A stretch of 64,000 nt of DNA from JAFGHJ01 sp964525555. Its GTDB lineage: Bacteria > Hydrothermota > UBA3072. The stretch's first letter is position 1. Each line of letters begins with the position of its first letter. Position numbers and translations under genes: made by a program. Positions 8,134 through 17,804 of the stretch are shown in pieces. The notes below the pieces were generated by a model. That model searched no databases. It was not told where the DNA came from and was given only the letters and a program-made list of their open reading frames with translations. Where the stretch lies: NCBI GenBank assembly GCA_964525555.1, contig CAZGHN010000010.1:1-64000 (forward strand), read 5' to 3'.

Positions 8134-9121
8134 AATTAGGATAGGTTTAGTTGGTGCAGGCGCTGTTGCCCAGATTGGATATCTGCCGGTTATTACAGAG
8201 AGAGAAGACCTTATACTTGAAGCAGTATGCGAATCAAATAAAGAAAAAGTAGAAATACTTTCTAGAAGATATAAAACAGATAAAAGATTTGTTGATTACG
8301 AGAAGATGTTGCAGGATCCCGAAATAGATGCGGTAATAATTGCCACGCCTAATTATCTGCATACTCCAATGGCTATCTCGGCTCTTGAATATGGAAAAAA
8401 TGTTCTCTGTGAAATGCCTCTTGGTCTCGACGCCAAGGAAGTAAAACGATTGGGAGAGGTTGTTGATTCTTCTGATTATATTTTAATGCCTGCTTTTAAC
8501 GGAAGATTTAGACCGGATGTTGAGATTCTGAAAGATCTCGTTTTTTCTGGAGAGTTAGGTAAGCTTTCGTTTGCTAAAGCTGGATGGTTGAAATCATTGC
8601 ATGAGGAGCATTTGGATGGTTGGAGGAGAGATCCTTTGAAATCTGGGGGTGGAGCAATAATGACTTTAGGCGTGCAGATTCTTGGATATGTCACTTATCT
8701 TTTTGGTTGGGATATTTCTTCTGTAAGTGCAGGATTTCATTCCACCGATAAAATCGAGGATTCGGGAATAATTTTTTTGCGTTATAAAGATGGTAGATAT
8801 CTTTTGCTTGAAGTGGGATGGACTCTTCTTTTTGAAAGGGATTTTACCTATTTTAATCTTTATGGTAGTGATGGAGTGGGGCTTTTGAATCCACTGAAGA
8901 TAAAAAAGCTTGAGGATAATAAAGTTAAGGATATTACGCCTCTTAATATTCCTAAACACCCGGTAAAAAGTTCTTATCAAGGGCTTATTGATCATTTTAT
9001 AAATGCGGTAAAGACGAAGAATCTAACTGAAAACACATGGAAAGATGCGTATGCTGTTGCCAGGATAGTAGATGCGGCGTATAGGTCTGCGGAGGAGAAA
9101 AAAGAAATTTTTCTTGACTGA
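8123..9121 (+). CDS. Gfo/Idh/MocA-family NAD(P)-dependent oxidoreductase
   Basis: 332 aa. The N-terminal Rossmann motif is GLVGAGAVAQIGYLP. The family EKP-type motif appears as CEMPLGLDAKE (EMP in place of EKP). The C-terminal part is the usual alpha/beta substrate domain, including GGGAIMTLGVQILGYV. Family members oxidise or reduce sugar or nucleotide-sugar hydroxyls; the substrate here is unknown. The start (ATG 8123) overlaps purN by 11 nt. A second family member occurs at 40683-41648 next to lpxB, but the two are not close duplicates. Confidence 0.88.
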   Translation: MENKIRIGLVGAGAVAQIGYLPVITEREDLILEAVCESNKEKVEILSRRYKTDKRFVDYEKMLQDPEIDAVIIATPNYLHTPMAISALEYGKNVLCEMPLGLDAKEVKRLGEVVDSSDYILMPAFNGRFRPDVEILKDLVFSGELGKLSFAKAGWLKSLHEEHLDGWRRDPLKSGGGAIMTLGVQILGYVTYLFGWDISSVSAGFHSTDKIEDSGIIFLRYKDGRYLLLEVGWTLLFERDFTYFNLYGSDGVGLLNPLKIKKLEDNKVKDITPLNIPKHPVKSSYQGLIDHFINAVKTKNLTENTWKDAYAVARIVDAAYRSAEEKKEIFLD

Positions 9122-9134
9122 ATTTTTCCCGATT

Positions 9135-10631
9135 ATGTTGAATTACTTAGATCGTTTTAAAAAATATCCTTTTGATTACTTACTACTTTTTTTCAGCGGA
9201 GTTTCTTTAACCTTTTCTTTCGCCCCTTTTAATTTCTCTTTTCTTGCTTGGATTTCCTTTGTTCCTTTTCTTTATTTCCTTCGTAACGGTAAAAATCCTT
9301 TTTTTAAGGGTTTTGTAATGGGTTTCGGTTTTTTTTCTACGCTTCTTTATTGGGTTCCTTTTTCGAATGTGGTAGAAGGTACAATTGTTCCACTGGTAGT
9401 ACTAGGTTCTTTTGTTTTAGTGTTATATCTCTCGCTCTTCTTCGGATTTTCGGGTTCTCTCTACAATAAGTTAAATCGGCTGGGCTATCCATTTTTGTTT
9501 CCAATTGTTTTCGCAGGATTAGAATTCTTGAGGAGTCTTTCTTCTGTTTGGGGTTTTACATGGGGCTCTATCGGTTTTTCTCAAAGTAATTTGATTAGAT
9601 TGGTTCAATTTGCCTCTATCGGAGGACTGCCTCTTGTTACATTGTGGGTGCTTTTTTTAAACTTATTTTTATATTTATTTATTATACATTTTAAATCAAA
9701 AACAAAAGAGAAAATGATTTATTTGTGTTTTTTTGTAACTTTGTTGATTATACCTTTTATATATTCTCAAGTGATTATTAATAGAAAATATCATGTTAAA
9801 TATAAAACAGTTTGTGTTGTGCAGCCTTGTGTTTTACCAAACGATAAAAGAAAGACTGATTTTGATCGGTTACTCAAGATAAAAAAAATTATAGAAGATA
9901 GTCCTGATGCTGATTTATATGTTTTACCGGAAACCGCATCGCCGTTTTCCCTTACAAATAGTTATGAAACAGAGCTTTTTTTTCGGGAGTTAGCTAGCGA
10001 AAAAGCGGCGCCTATTATCATTGGAACGATTGATTACAAAAGAGAAGGATCAAACTTTGTGTATTATAATGCAGTGTCAATTGTAGATTCATCCGGCATT
10101 AAGGGTATTTACAGAAAGATTTTTCTTGTTCCTTTTGTCGAAAGATTGCCCTTTGATGATGTTCTTCCAAAATTGAAGGATATTAATTTAGGGCAAGGGA
10201 GTTTTACTCCGGGGGCTGACTTTACTGTTTTTGATATTGACAGTTTGAAATTTTCCATTTATGTATGTTATGAAGCAATTTTTCCGCAAATTTTAAGAGA
10301 ATTTGTAGAAGGTGGTGCTGAATTGCTGGTTAATATTACAGAAGATGGTTGGTTTGGTAAAACTAGTGGGCCATATCAACATGCTCAAATGGCTGTTTTT
10401 CAATCAATAATATTTCGAAGAGCTGTTGTGAGGTCTGCAAATACAGGTATTTCATTAGCGTGTGACCCTTACGGAAGAGTTTTAGATAAGACTCAGATAT
10501 TTAAAGAGGGTTTGATTATTTGTAAAGTTCCTTTGGTTAAAAGTAAGACATTATATTCTAAAATTGGAAATACTTTTGGGTGGAGTTTCTTATTTTTCGT
10601 TTTATTATTGGTTATATATAGGAAAAAATAA
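9135..10631 (+). CDS. lnt: Apolipoprotein N-acyltransferase
   Basis: Last enzyme of lipoprotein maturation; N-acylates the lipidated cysteine in the inner membrane. About 498 aa: six or more TM helices in the first 220 residues, then a nitrilase-fold periplasmic domain, and one final TM. The catalytic triad is visible as Glu in YVLPETASPF, Lys in YRKIFLVPF and Cys in YVCYEAIFP. ATG 9135 is taken as the start; a TTG at 9114 is an alternative, and the longer frame from 9072 lies wholly inside the previous gene. No Shine-Dalgarno is visible. The enzyme matches the several lipoproteins in the window, one of them at the end of this operon. Confidence 0.93.
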   Translation: MLNYLDRFKKYPFDYLLLFFSGVSLTFSFAPFNFSFLAWISFVPFLYFLRNGKNPFFKGFVMGFGFFSTLLYWVPFSNVVEGTIVPLVVLGSFVLVLYLSLFFGFSGSLYNKLNRLGYPFLFPIVFAGLEFLRSLSSVWGFTWGSIGFSQSNLIRLVQFASIGGLPLVTLWVLFLNLFLYLFIIHFKSKTKEKMIYLCFFVTLLIIPFIYSQVIINRKYHVKYKTVCVVQPCVLPNDKRKTDFDRLLKIKKIIEDSPDADLYVLPETASPFSLTNSYETELFFRELASEKAAPIIIGTIDYKREGSNFVYYNAVSIVDSSGIKGIYRKIFLVPFVERLPFDDVLPKLKDINLGQGSFTPGADFTVFDIDSLKFSIYVCYEAIFPQILREFVEGGAELLVNITEDGWFGKTSGPYQHAQMAVFQSIIFRRAVVRSANTGISLACDPYGRVLDKTQIFKEGLIICKVPLVKSKTLYSKIGNTFGWSFLFFVLLLVIYRKK

Positions 10632-10633
10632 CT

Positions 10634-12007
10634 ATGATAAAAAAACAGAATCTTGAGAGTATTCTTAAAAAAATAAAGCCTTTGAAAAAGATAAAAGAAT
10701 ACGCAATCAAGGCAAATAAAAAAGTTTATCTGGTAGGTGGTATGCTCAGAGATCTTCTGCTGGGGATTGAAATAAACGACATAGATATTGCGATAAGCGG
10801 TAAAGGTAAAGAATTTGCTCAAGCTCTCGGCAAAAGCTTTAGATTAAAAAAGGATCTTAATGAGTTTAGAGTCACTAGCGGAGATATGAACATTGATATA
10901 CTAGGTTTGGGTTCTACTGAAATATTAGAAGATCTCGGCAGGCGAGATTTCACTATAAATGCTATGGCTTATAACCTTCTTGATAAACGTTTTATCGATC
11001 CGTTTAATGGGGTTAAAGATCTCGAGAAAGGTATCATCAGAGCAATGGGCAGAAAAAATATAGTAGAGGATAGTTGCAGGATACTTAGGGGGTTACGTTT
11101 TAGAGCTGCTTTTGGTTTTGAAATTGAAGCAAAAACAGCGGATTTATTTTTAGAATACGCGGATAAGCTTACCGCTGTTGCTCCTGAGAGAATACATTTT
11201 GAGCTTATAACGATTTTCAATGCCGAAAATTCACATCTTGCAATAGTACCAGAGATTTTCGATAAAATTTTTCCCGGGTTTTTAAAAATGAAGGAAATTA
11301 AAGGGGGTAAAATAACCTCAGACCTTATTGAGCATTCGATATTAACTCTTAAAGAGGTTGATTCTTTATCTGAAGATCTTTCTGATTTTGGTGTTCATAG
11401 AAAGAAAATAGAAGCATATTATTCTGAGAATAAAATAGTTTTAAAATTGGTTGCACTTTTGCACGATATAAAGAAGCCAGAAACAAAGAAAATTGAAGAA
11501 GATAAGGTTCATTTTTACGGTCATGATAAAATGGCTTCAGATTGGTTCAAAAAAACCGGAAAGAAATTGAAATTTTCTACTAAAGAAATAAAGTACATTA
11601 CTAAATTGATTATGTATCATATGTGGATACATCTTCTCGCTGCTCAAGAAGAAATTACCGAACGAGCTAAAAGACGAATATGTTTTGAGTTGGGTAATGA
11701 TATTATAGGTTTAGTTCTTTTTACCCTGGCAGACCAAATCGCAACGATGGGGGAAAAAGACGCCCATCTCATACAAGTTTGCAATCAGATTATAGGTTAT
11801 TATTTTTCAATGAAAGATGAAGTGGAAAAACCTTTGTTGATGGGTAGAGATCTTATTGAACATTTTAATCTTACACCGGGACCTGTTTTCGGAGAAATTC
11901 TAAGTAAGGTCCAGATGGCTTATGAGGAGGGAGAAATAAAGACAAAAGAAGAAGCCATTGATTTTATCAAAAATAATATAACAGGGCTTGACATCAAAGG
12001 ATCTTAA
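10634..12007 (+). CDS. cca: CCA-adding tRNA nucleotidyltransferase / poly(A) polymerase family, with HD domain
   Basis: 457 aa. Class II nucleotidyltransferase head: VYLVGGMLRDLLLG, the carboxylates in NDIDIAI, RRDFTINAMAYNL and EDSCRILRGLRFRA. An HD domain follows (LLHDIKKPE, with His in FYGHDKMAS), giving a PcnB/Cca plus HD architecture. It probably adds or repairs tRNA 3'-CCA ends; poly(A) polymerase activity cannot be excluded by eye. It starts 2 nt after the lnt stop codon. Confidence 0.9.
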   Translation: MIKKQNLESILKKIKPLKKIKEYAIKANKKVYLVGGMLRDLLLGIEINDIDIAISGKGKEFAQALGKSFRLKKDLNEFRVTSGDMNIDILGLGSTEILEDLGRRDFTINAMAYNLLDKRFIDPFNGVKDLEKGIIRAMGRKNIVEDSCRILRGLRFRAAFGFEIEAKTADLFLEYADKLTAVAPERIHFELITIFNAENSHLAIVPEIFDKIFPGFLKMKEIKGGKITSDLIEHSILTLKEVDSLSEDLSDFGVHRKKIEAYYSENKIVLKLVALLHDIKKPETKKIEEDKVHFYGHDKMASDWFKKTGKKLKFSTKEIKYITKLIMYHMWIHLLAAQEEITERAKRRICFELGNDIIGLVLFTLADQIATMGEKDAHLIQVCNQIIGYYFSMKDEVEKPLLMGRDLIEHFNLTPGPVFGEILSKVQMAYEEGEIKTKEEAIDFIKNNITGLDIKGS

Positions 12008-12041
12008 GGTATCTTGGATTATGGAAAGGAGGAGCAATAGA

Positions 12042-12518
12042 ATGAGAATACGATTTTTTACATTTATATTTATCCTTACTATGATTTTTCTTATGACGGG
12101 ATGTAAGAAGGGTAAATTCAAACCGCCCAAAGATGGAATCGTGACAAAGGAGATGGCTGAAAGGTATGTTACGGTTTCCGTTGCTCTTACAAAAATTGCA
12201 GAAGATCAAGCGTTAAAGCTTGCAGAACTCAGAAAAAAACATGGTATTTCATCAACTATGGCAGAACTTAGCGATAGCGAGTACGTAGCAAAATACCCCG
12301 GAGTTGTAGCTGCTTGGGATTCTTTACGGGCAGAATGGGACAGAAAACAAGATTCTGTGTATAAAGAGTTTGGTATGCCTGAAGAGGAATGGGATTGGAT
12401 AGCAGGAGCTATTATTTCTTACGAAAACAAAGAAATTCGTGGATTTATTATTGAGGAGTTCGAACGAGTAAAAAAAGAAACAGACTCGTTACAGCAATTG
12501 CCCAAAGATAGTAACTGA
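12042..12518 (+). CDS. Small lipoprotein of unknown function
   Basis: 158 aa. ATG 12042 has a strong Shine-Dalgarno (AAGGAGGAG). The signal sequence ends in a lipobox (FLMTGC), then a basic stretch (KKGKFKPP), so the mature protein is a lipid-anchored envelope protein. The body is predicted helical and charged (VSVALTKIAEDQALKLAELR; EFERVKKETDSL). I recognise no family. It ends the operon begun at 5381. Its last 71 nt overlap the 3' end of uppP on the other strand. Confidence 0.8.
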   Translation: MRIRFFTFIFILTMIFLMTGCKKGKFKPPKDGIVTKEMAERYVTVSVALTKIAEDQALKLAELRKKHGISSTMAELSDSEYVAKYPGVVAAWDSLRAEWDRKQDSVYKEFGMPEEEWDWIAGAIISYENKEIRGFIIEEFERVKKETDSLQQLPKDSN

Positions 12519-13197
12519 ATAAAGATAAGTTCTTTTTTCTAATCAAACTATAGAAAATCCATAAGGCAATAAGACCAGCGAAAAAGGCAGTCACTCCAGC
12601 GCTGAGTAAGCTTAGAGGTGCTATATTTGTCTTATAGATATCAGGAATATTGAGTAAGAAAGCCCCTAAAAGAGCAGGTATCGCAAGAATGAAAGAAAAT
12701 TCGAAAGCTTTTTTACGTGTAATTCCGAGCAGTAGTGCCGTAGCAACTGTTATACCTGAACGAGAAATACCTGGAATAATAGCAAAAGCTTGGGCAATAC
12801 CAATAACAAAAGCCATTTTTAAACTTATTTCTTCCTTATCTTCCTTTGATTTTTTGGTTAAAAAAAGTATTAATCCGGTTAGCGAAAGCGCCACAATTAC
12901 AAGGAGATAATTGTCAAACATTAGTTCTATTTTATCTTCAAAAAGGAAACCTATAATAGCTATTGGTATTGTTCCAATAATTATCAAAAGTATCTTTTCT
13001 TTATTTAAGTACTCAAATATTTTCTTTCGAAAGAATATAATTATTGATAATAAAGTTGCAAAATGGAGCGTAACTTCCATTACTACACCCTCGCTCTGAA
13101 AATTAAGCCAATGTTTTAAAATAACTAAATGTCCTGAGCTGGACACAGGCAGAAATTCTGTTAAACCTTGAATGAGCCCCAATAAGAACTGTTTCAT
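12448..13197 (-). CDS. uppP: Undecaprenyl-diphosphatase
   Basis: Dephosphorylates undecaprenyl pyrophosphate so the lipid carrier can be reused in wall and glycan synthesis. 249 aa, about eight TM helices. Both signatures are present: GLTEFLPVSSSGHL at the N-terminus and PGISRSGITVATALL near residue 140, holding the catalytic Glu, Ser and Arg. Its ATG shares one base with the ubiA stop (TAATG), so the two are coupled. It is the last gene of the era-to-uppP run and overlaps the converging lipoprotein gene by 71 nt. Confidence 0.95.
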   Translation of the reverse strand: MKQFLLGLIQGLTEFLPVSSSGHLVILKHWLNFQSEGVVMEVTLHFATLLSIIIFFRKKIFEYLNKEKILLIIIGTIPIAIIGFLFEDKIELMFDNYLLVIVALSLTGLILFLTKKSKEDKEEISLKMAFVIGIAQAFAIIPGISRSGITVATALLLGITRKKAFEFSFILAIPALLGAFLLNIPDIYKTNIAPLSLLSAGVTAFFAGLIALWIFYSLIRKKNLSLFSYYLWAIAVTSLFLFLLVRTPQ

Positions 13198-13997
13198 TAT
13201 AACTTACTCAGAATAAGAGAAATGAATCCTGGTACAATTAAGAATTTTAGTATTCTTTGTGTATTGGTAAACCATACAGGATTAGGTCTTGATCGTTTGA
13301 TCATAATTATAAGAGGTAATACAATACCAGGAATAGCGCAGGCTGCGAAAAGTCTGCCAAAGACGAAGGAAGTAGCAAAAATCCAAAAAATTAGAATCCA
13401 TAATGTAAAAATAACAAGTTGACGAGTCCGTTTAATCCCAAATACGACAGGAAATGTACGCAGGTTAGCTTCTCTATCTCCTATCATATCTTCTCCGTCT
13501 TTCAATATTTCTCTTGGAAAGCTTATAAGAAAAATTAAAGAAGACGGAAGAATCGAGTTTTTTAAATTGAGAAAAGCAGAAGAGGCAATAGCACCAACCA
13601 TTATAGTCATTGAAAGCAGTAAAGCGACAGTTATATTGCCGATTAGAGGATGCCTTTTTAGAAAAGGGGTGTATACAATCAGCAGGAAAGTGGATGCCAA
13701 ACCAATTTTCAATAAGTTTAAATCGATAAAAAACAATAAAATATTACCCGATGCAAACAATGAAATTGAGATCAACAATGCATGGTTTTTATTTAACCTT
13801 CCTGAAGGAATTAATCGCTCTGGTCTGTTTATCCGGTCGGTTGCAACATCAAAGTAATCATTTATCAGGTTTCCTGCTATTGTTATCATTGCTACCGAAA
13901 GTGCTGCGAGATAAACATAAATTCCTATATACGCGGGTGTGAGAAAACCACCAAGAATCACTGCTGCTCCTGCGAATATAGCGTTAAGAATCCTCAT
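13197..13997 (-). CDS. UbiA-family prenyltransferase (DGGGP-synthase-like signature)
   Basis: 266-aa integral membrane prenyltransferase, about eight or nine TM helices. The two Asp-rich motifs are NLINDYFDVATDRINRPERL and, in the second half, LKDGEDMIGDREANLRT. NRPERLIPSGR resembles digeranylgeranylglyceryl-phosphate synthases and related UbiA enzymes more than chlorophyll or haem-O synthases. That is from memory; a quinone or other lipid role remains possible. I set the start at ATG 13997 (MRILNAIFAG): the longer frame to 14048 has its first 17 residues encoded by an interspersed repeat. Confidence 0.82.
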   Translation of the reverse strand: MRILNAIFAGAAVILGGFLTPAYIGIYVYLAALSVAMITIAGNLINDYFDVATDRINRPERLIPSGRLNKNHALLISISLFASGNILLFFIDLNLLKIGLASTFLLIVYTPFLKRHPLIGNITVALLLSMTIMVGAIASSAFLNLKNSILPSSLIFLISFPREILKDGEDMIGDREANLRTFPVVFGIKRTRQLVIFTLWILIFWIFATSFVFGRLFAACAIPGIVLPLIIMIKRSRPNPVWFTNTQRILKFLIVPGFISLILSKL

Positions 13998-14145
13998 TTT
14001 TTTAGCCACTGATTTACACTGATATGCACGGATTTCCCAATACCCCATCCATATTTTATTTTTTTAAAAAAACAAAAAAGAACCTTGATTTGTATTTGTC
14101 TGTGTTCATCCGTGTTAATCCGTGGCTATTTCCTTTTTTTAATTG
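13998..14145. repeat. Word-like intergenic repeat between metG and ubiA
   Basis: Contains 'ccactgatttacactgat' (about 14007) and the phrase 'ccgtgttaatccgtggcta' (about 14110-14128), which recurs with two changes near 44990-45005. No gene is supported. The tract supplies the spurious 5' extension of the ubiA reading frame. Confidence 0.6.
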
Positions 14146-16140
14146 TTATGAGACTTTTGAACCAGCAGGGATATCGTCATCGGGAGAGATAATTGATAAG
14201 TTATCTCCGCTACTTGCGGCCAGTAGCATACCTTCCGAAGTAATTCCTCTTATCGTTGCTGGTTCCAAATTTGTTATGACAACTATTTTCTTATTTTGCA
14301 GTTCTTCTGGCGTGTATTGTTGTTTTATTCCTGCTACAATAGTTCGTTTTTCTCCGGTATTAACAGTTAGTTTGTAAAGTCTATCGGCTCCTTCTATATC
14401 TTCCACTTTTTCTATTACTCCTATTTTTAAACCCATTTGAGTAAAATCATCTATTGTAACATGAGACATTTTTAACCTCCTCAATTGTTTTTCTACGTCA
14501 GTGTCTTCTATTTTTTGAAAAAGCGGTTCTATCTTTCCGGTTTTATGGCCCCTTGGTAATTCTATGTCCTTTAATTTATCCCATTCTTTCTCTTTTAATT
14601 TCAATAAATCAAGTATTCTTTCGGCGCTAAAAGGTATGAAAAGTTTTCCTATTGTGCCAAGTACATGGGTAAGATGAGAACATAAATAGATTGTTGTAGC
14701 CATTCTTTCTTTATTGTCTTTTATTCTTTCCCAGGGTTTCATCTGATCGTAATACCTGTTTCCTGTTGTGCTTATTTGCATCCATAATCTAATTGCCTGT
14801 CTGAAATTGAATTTTGAAAGAGAATCGTCAATCTTTTCTATTAAAGAGTTGACTTCAGATAACATCTCCTTATCTTCTTTTTTTAACTTTCCCGGTTCGG
14901 GAATAACGCATCCGTTATATTTATCGACAAATTTAAGGGTCCTGTTTACAAAATTTCCGAGATTATTTATTAATTCCTGGTTTACTCTCACCTGAAATTC
15001 TTTCCATTTAAATTCCGAATCCCTTGTTTCGGGCATTATGCAGCATAGATAATATCGTAGAAAATCAGGCTTGAAATTCTCTAGATATTCGTGCAACCAA
15101 ATAGCCCAGTTTCTACTTGTCGAAATCTGTCTTCCTTCAAGGTTTAAATATTCGTTAGCCGGTATCTCATCAGGTAGAGTATAATCCCCCAATCCCATAA
15201 TAATTGCTGGCCATATTATACCGTGGAAAACTATGTTATCTTTACCTATGAAATGAATCAATCGAGTTTTTGGATTTTGCCAATAATCTTTCCATACGTC
15301 TTCTTGTCCTATTTTCTTTGCCCATTCTATTGTTGAAGATATATATCCGAGAGGAGCATCGAACCATACATAAAGGACTTTGTTTTTAGGTGCTTCATCT
15401 AAGGGTACCGGAATACCCCACTGGAGGTCTCTTGTTATAGGGCGAGGCCTGAGACCTTCGCTCAACCATCCTTTAAGGTAGCTTTTTACTGTTTTTCTCC
15501 ATTCCTTTTTTTCTATCCATTTTTCCAATTGGTTTTGAAATTTATCAAGTAGGAGATACCAGTGTTTTGTTTCTTTTTTTACTGGAGTTGAACCGCACAA
15601 TTTACAAATAGGATTTTTCAGTTGGTCCGGTTCTAACCAGCTGCCGCATGAGTCACATGAATCTCCTCGTGCTTCTTCGAAATTACAATGTGGACAAATA
15701 CCCTCGACGTATCGATCCGGTAGGAATTTATTGCAGTTTTTACAATAGAATTCTTTGGAAGTCTTTGATTCTATATATCCTTTTTCGTATAATTCAAGAA
15801 ATATTTTTTGTGATAAATCATGGTGTATTTTTCTTGAAGTTCCAGAAAAATTATCAAATTCTACGCCCAATTTCTTTAAGGACTCATATATAATTTTATG
15901 ATAGCGTTCTACAAGCTCTTTGGGCGATATGCCTTCTTTTTCTGCTGAAATTGTTATTGGGACACCGTTTTCGTCTGTGCCGCATATATAAATTACATCT
16001 TCTTTTTTCTTCTTCAAAAATCGTGTATATATATCTGCAGGAAGATATACACCTGCGAGATGTCCTACGTGTATAGGTCCATTTGCGTAGGGTAGGGCAC
16101 CTGTTACTATTGTTTTGCTTTTTTCTGTATTCTGACCCAT
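14146..16140 (-). CDS. metG: Methionyl-tRNA synthetase with C-terminal tRNA-binding domain
   Basis: Charges tRNA-Met. 664 aa: catalytic core with HIGH motif as HVGH in NGPIHVGHLAGVY, two zinc knuckles in the connective domain (CKNC...CPHC and CDSC...CKLC, about residues 127-178), and the KMSKS loop in the variant form RQISTSR followed by NWAIW. The last ~105 residues form a Trbp111/Arc1p-type OB domain (GLKIGVIEKVEDIEGADRLY, ATIRGITSEGMLLA). The start is ATG 16140, 34 nt inside ricT. A variant KMSKS of this type is known in some MetRS groups and is probably functional. Confidence 0.95.
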   Translation of the reverse strand: MGQNTEKSKTIVTGALPYANGPIHVGHLAGVYLPADIYTRFLKKKKEDVIYICGTDENGVPITISAEKEGISPKELVERYHKIIYESLKKLGVEFDNFSGTSRKIHHDLSQKIFLELYEKGYIESKTSKEFYCKNCNKFLPDRYVEGICPHCNFEEARGDSCDSCGSWLEPDQLKNPICKLCGSTPVKKETKHWYLLLDKFQNQLEKWIEKKEWRKTVKSYLKGWLSEGLRPRPITRDLQWGIPVPLDEAPKNKVLYVWFDAPLGYISSTIEWAKKIGQEDVWKDYWQNPKTRLIHFIGKDNIVFHGIIWPAIIMGLGDYTLPDEIPANEYLNLEGRQISTSRNWAIWLHEYLENFKPDFLRYYLCCIMPETRDSEFKWKEFQVRVNQELINNLGNFVNRTLKFVDKYNGCVIPEPGKLKKEDKEMLSEVNSLIEKIDDSLSKFNFRQAIRLWMQISTTGNRYYDQMKPWERIKDNKERMATTIYLCSHLTHVLGTIGKLFIPFSAERILDLLKLKEKEWDKLKDIELPRGHKTGKIEPLFQKIEDTDVEKQLRRLKMSHVTIDDFTQMGLKIGVIEKVEDIEGADRLYKLTVNTGEKRTIVAGIKQQYTPEELQNKKIVVITNLEPATIRGITSEGMLLAASSGDNLSIISPDDDIPAGSKVS

Positions 16141-16913
16141 ATTTCACCTTTTTTCTTTATTTCGGAAATGGGTATTTCTTCCTGAGTTTCATCTGAATAT
16201 GATACCGTTACGACTCCGGTTATCATATTTCTGTGTAAGACTGTACTTTCTCCTTTTTCTGTTTTCACTTTGTTATCTCTTTCGGGGAAAGTAGGACTGA
16301 TAGTGTCGTAAAAATTGTGTTCGAATTGCAGACAACAAAGTAATCTTCCGCAAAGACCGGAAATTTTTGAAGGGCTAATATATATGTCCTGATTTCGAGC
16401 AGTTTCGAGTTTCACTCTTGGTTTTTCTGTTAGAAAAGTATTGCAACAAAGTGTATTTCCGCACATTCCCAGACCTCCAGTGAATCCCGCATAGTCCCTT
16501 ACCCCGATATGTCTCAACTCTATTATGCAATTGAACTCTTTTTTTAGATCTTTTACTAAAGACCTGAAATCTATTCTTTTATCGGCAAGGAAATAAAATT
16601 TATATCTTTTCCCGTTCCACTCTTTATCTACACCAACTACTTTCATTTCAAGTTTATGATGTTTTATTCTTTTCTTGCAGAAAATAAGAGCTTTTTTTTC
16701 ATCCTTTAAGATTTTTTTCACTTTCTCTTTTTCGCTATCGTAAATAAGATGTAAAACTTTGCCTTCCGGCTGAAGCTTACAGTGAATTTCGTCTCCTGCC
16801 CTACCTACAAAGCGTTCATTTTTTATTTCGCATAAAAGAAATTCTCCGCTTTTAAGGGTGAACTCTGATTCCATTGGATATTTTACTCCGTGAAATTTAA
16901 TAAAGTACAGCAT
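16107..16913 (-). CDS. ricT: PSP1-domain protein, RicT/YaaT-like
   Basis: 268 aa. The central PSP1 domain carries the characteristic cysteines in GGLGMCGNTLCCNTF and SGLCGRLLCCLQFE. In B. subtilis RicT (YaaT) these belong to a complex with YlbF and YmcA that binds iron-sulfur clusters and affects RNA processing and development. Gene order also fits: holB lies immediately upstream and overlaps by one base (TAATG), as with holB-yaaT in Firmicutes. The name follows motif and context; RicA and RicF partners are not in the window. Confidence 0.85.
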   Translation of the reverse strand: MLYFIKFHGVKYPMESEFTLKSGEFLLCEIKNERFVGRAGDEIHCKLQPEGKVLHLIYDSEKEKVKKILKDEKKALIFCKKRIKHHKLEMKVVGVDKEWNGKRYKFYFLADKRIDFRSLVKDLKKEFNCIIELRHIGVRDYAGFTGGLGMCGNTLCCNTFLTEKPRVKLETARNQDIYISPSKISGLCGRLLCCLQFEHNFYDTISPTFPERDNKVKTEKGESTVLHRNMITGVVTVSYSDETQEEIPISEIKKKGEIWVRIQKKAKQ

Positions 16914-17800
16914 TAGACTTTTAGCAAAAGGTAAAAAATTATTTTTTCCGGAGCTATATTTGAGTAGTAATATCTATATGCATTTTTTAGATACTTAAAA
17001 GAATTCCATGTCTTGGTGTAATGTATTTCTTTATTTTTATATTTTTCTTCTATACTTTTTTGTAAATATTGTAAAAGGAACTCTATTTTCAGGTCTTTCT
17101 TTAAGCCTTCGGACCAGTTTTTTATACGAGATTTCACTGGAGTATTAAAGAATAATTCTTCGATTTTTCTCTCGAGTGATTTTTGTGAATTCATAAACAG
17201 CGTTTCTTCGATTCCTCTACCGAAACGAGACATAACCTTATTTTTTAAGATTTGTTGCTGAATTTCCTGGGAAAGAGGAGTGAATTTTATGATTTGGCTT
17301 CTAGAAATTATTGTATCAGGTAAAAAATTTTTCTCCGATGTTACTAGAATAAAAATTACATTATTGGGTGGCTCTTCAAGTATTTTTAAAAATGCGTTAA
17401 ACCCTTCTTTTGTTATGCGTTCAGACTGGACAATTATTACTATTCTCCAGGTATTTTCCATAGGTGTAATGTAAACGTAATCTTGCAGCTTCCTTACGGT
17501 GTCAATTGAGATAGTTCCTTTATTTCTTCTAACGGTGAAATATTCCATATTTTTACGCATATTAATTAATTCATTCTTTTCATATCCTTCAAATTCCGGA
17601 AAAACAATTGACAGGTCGGGATGAGTGCCTTTATAAATTCTTTTATCATCTTTCAGTATTTCTGAAGCAAAATTTAGTGCTGTAGAAAATTTGCCAACGC
17701 CTGGTGGGCCGTAAAACAGAAAAGAAGAAGGGTAATTGCCTGTTTTTATTATAGAGGATAGAATCTGTTTTGGGATTATTTGACCTTTTACTTCATTCAT
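16913..17800 (-). CDS. holB: DNA polymerase III delta' subunit (clamp-loader AAA+ protein)
   Basis: 295 aa. P-loop-like FYGPPGVGKFSTALNFA at the N-terminus, IDTVRKLQDYVYITP, the sensor region FNAFLKILEEPP and SRSQIIKFTPL are typical of HolB/DnaX-family AAA+ modules. The zinc-binding Cys cluster found in many delta' subunits is missing. Works in the clamp loader with DnaX and HolA, neither of which is here. Lies between the envC-like gene and ricT with almost no spacing. Confidence 0.88.
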   Translation of the reverse strand: MNEVKGQIIPKQILSSIIKTGNYPSSFLFYGPPGVGKFSTALNFASEILKDDKRIYKGTHPDLSIVFPEFEGYEKNELINMRKNMEYFTVRRNKGTISIDTVRKLQDYVYITPMENTWRIVIIVQSERITKEGFNAFLKILEEPPNNVIFILVTSEKNFLPDTIISRSQIIKFTPLSQEIQQQILKNKVMSRFGRGIEETLFMNSQKSLERKIEELFFNTPVKSRIKNWSEGLKKDLKIEFLLQYLQKSIEEKYKNKEIHYTKTWNSFKYLKNAYRYYYSNIAPEKIIFYLLLKV

Positions 17801-17804
17801 ACAT

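Noticed and set aside
9072..9134. Upstream extension of lnt
   Set aside because: It lies in another frame of the preceding oxidoreductase gene, is very basic and has no Lnt similarity.
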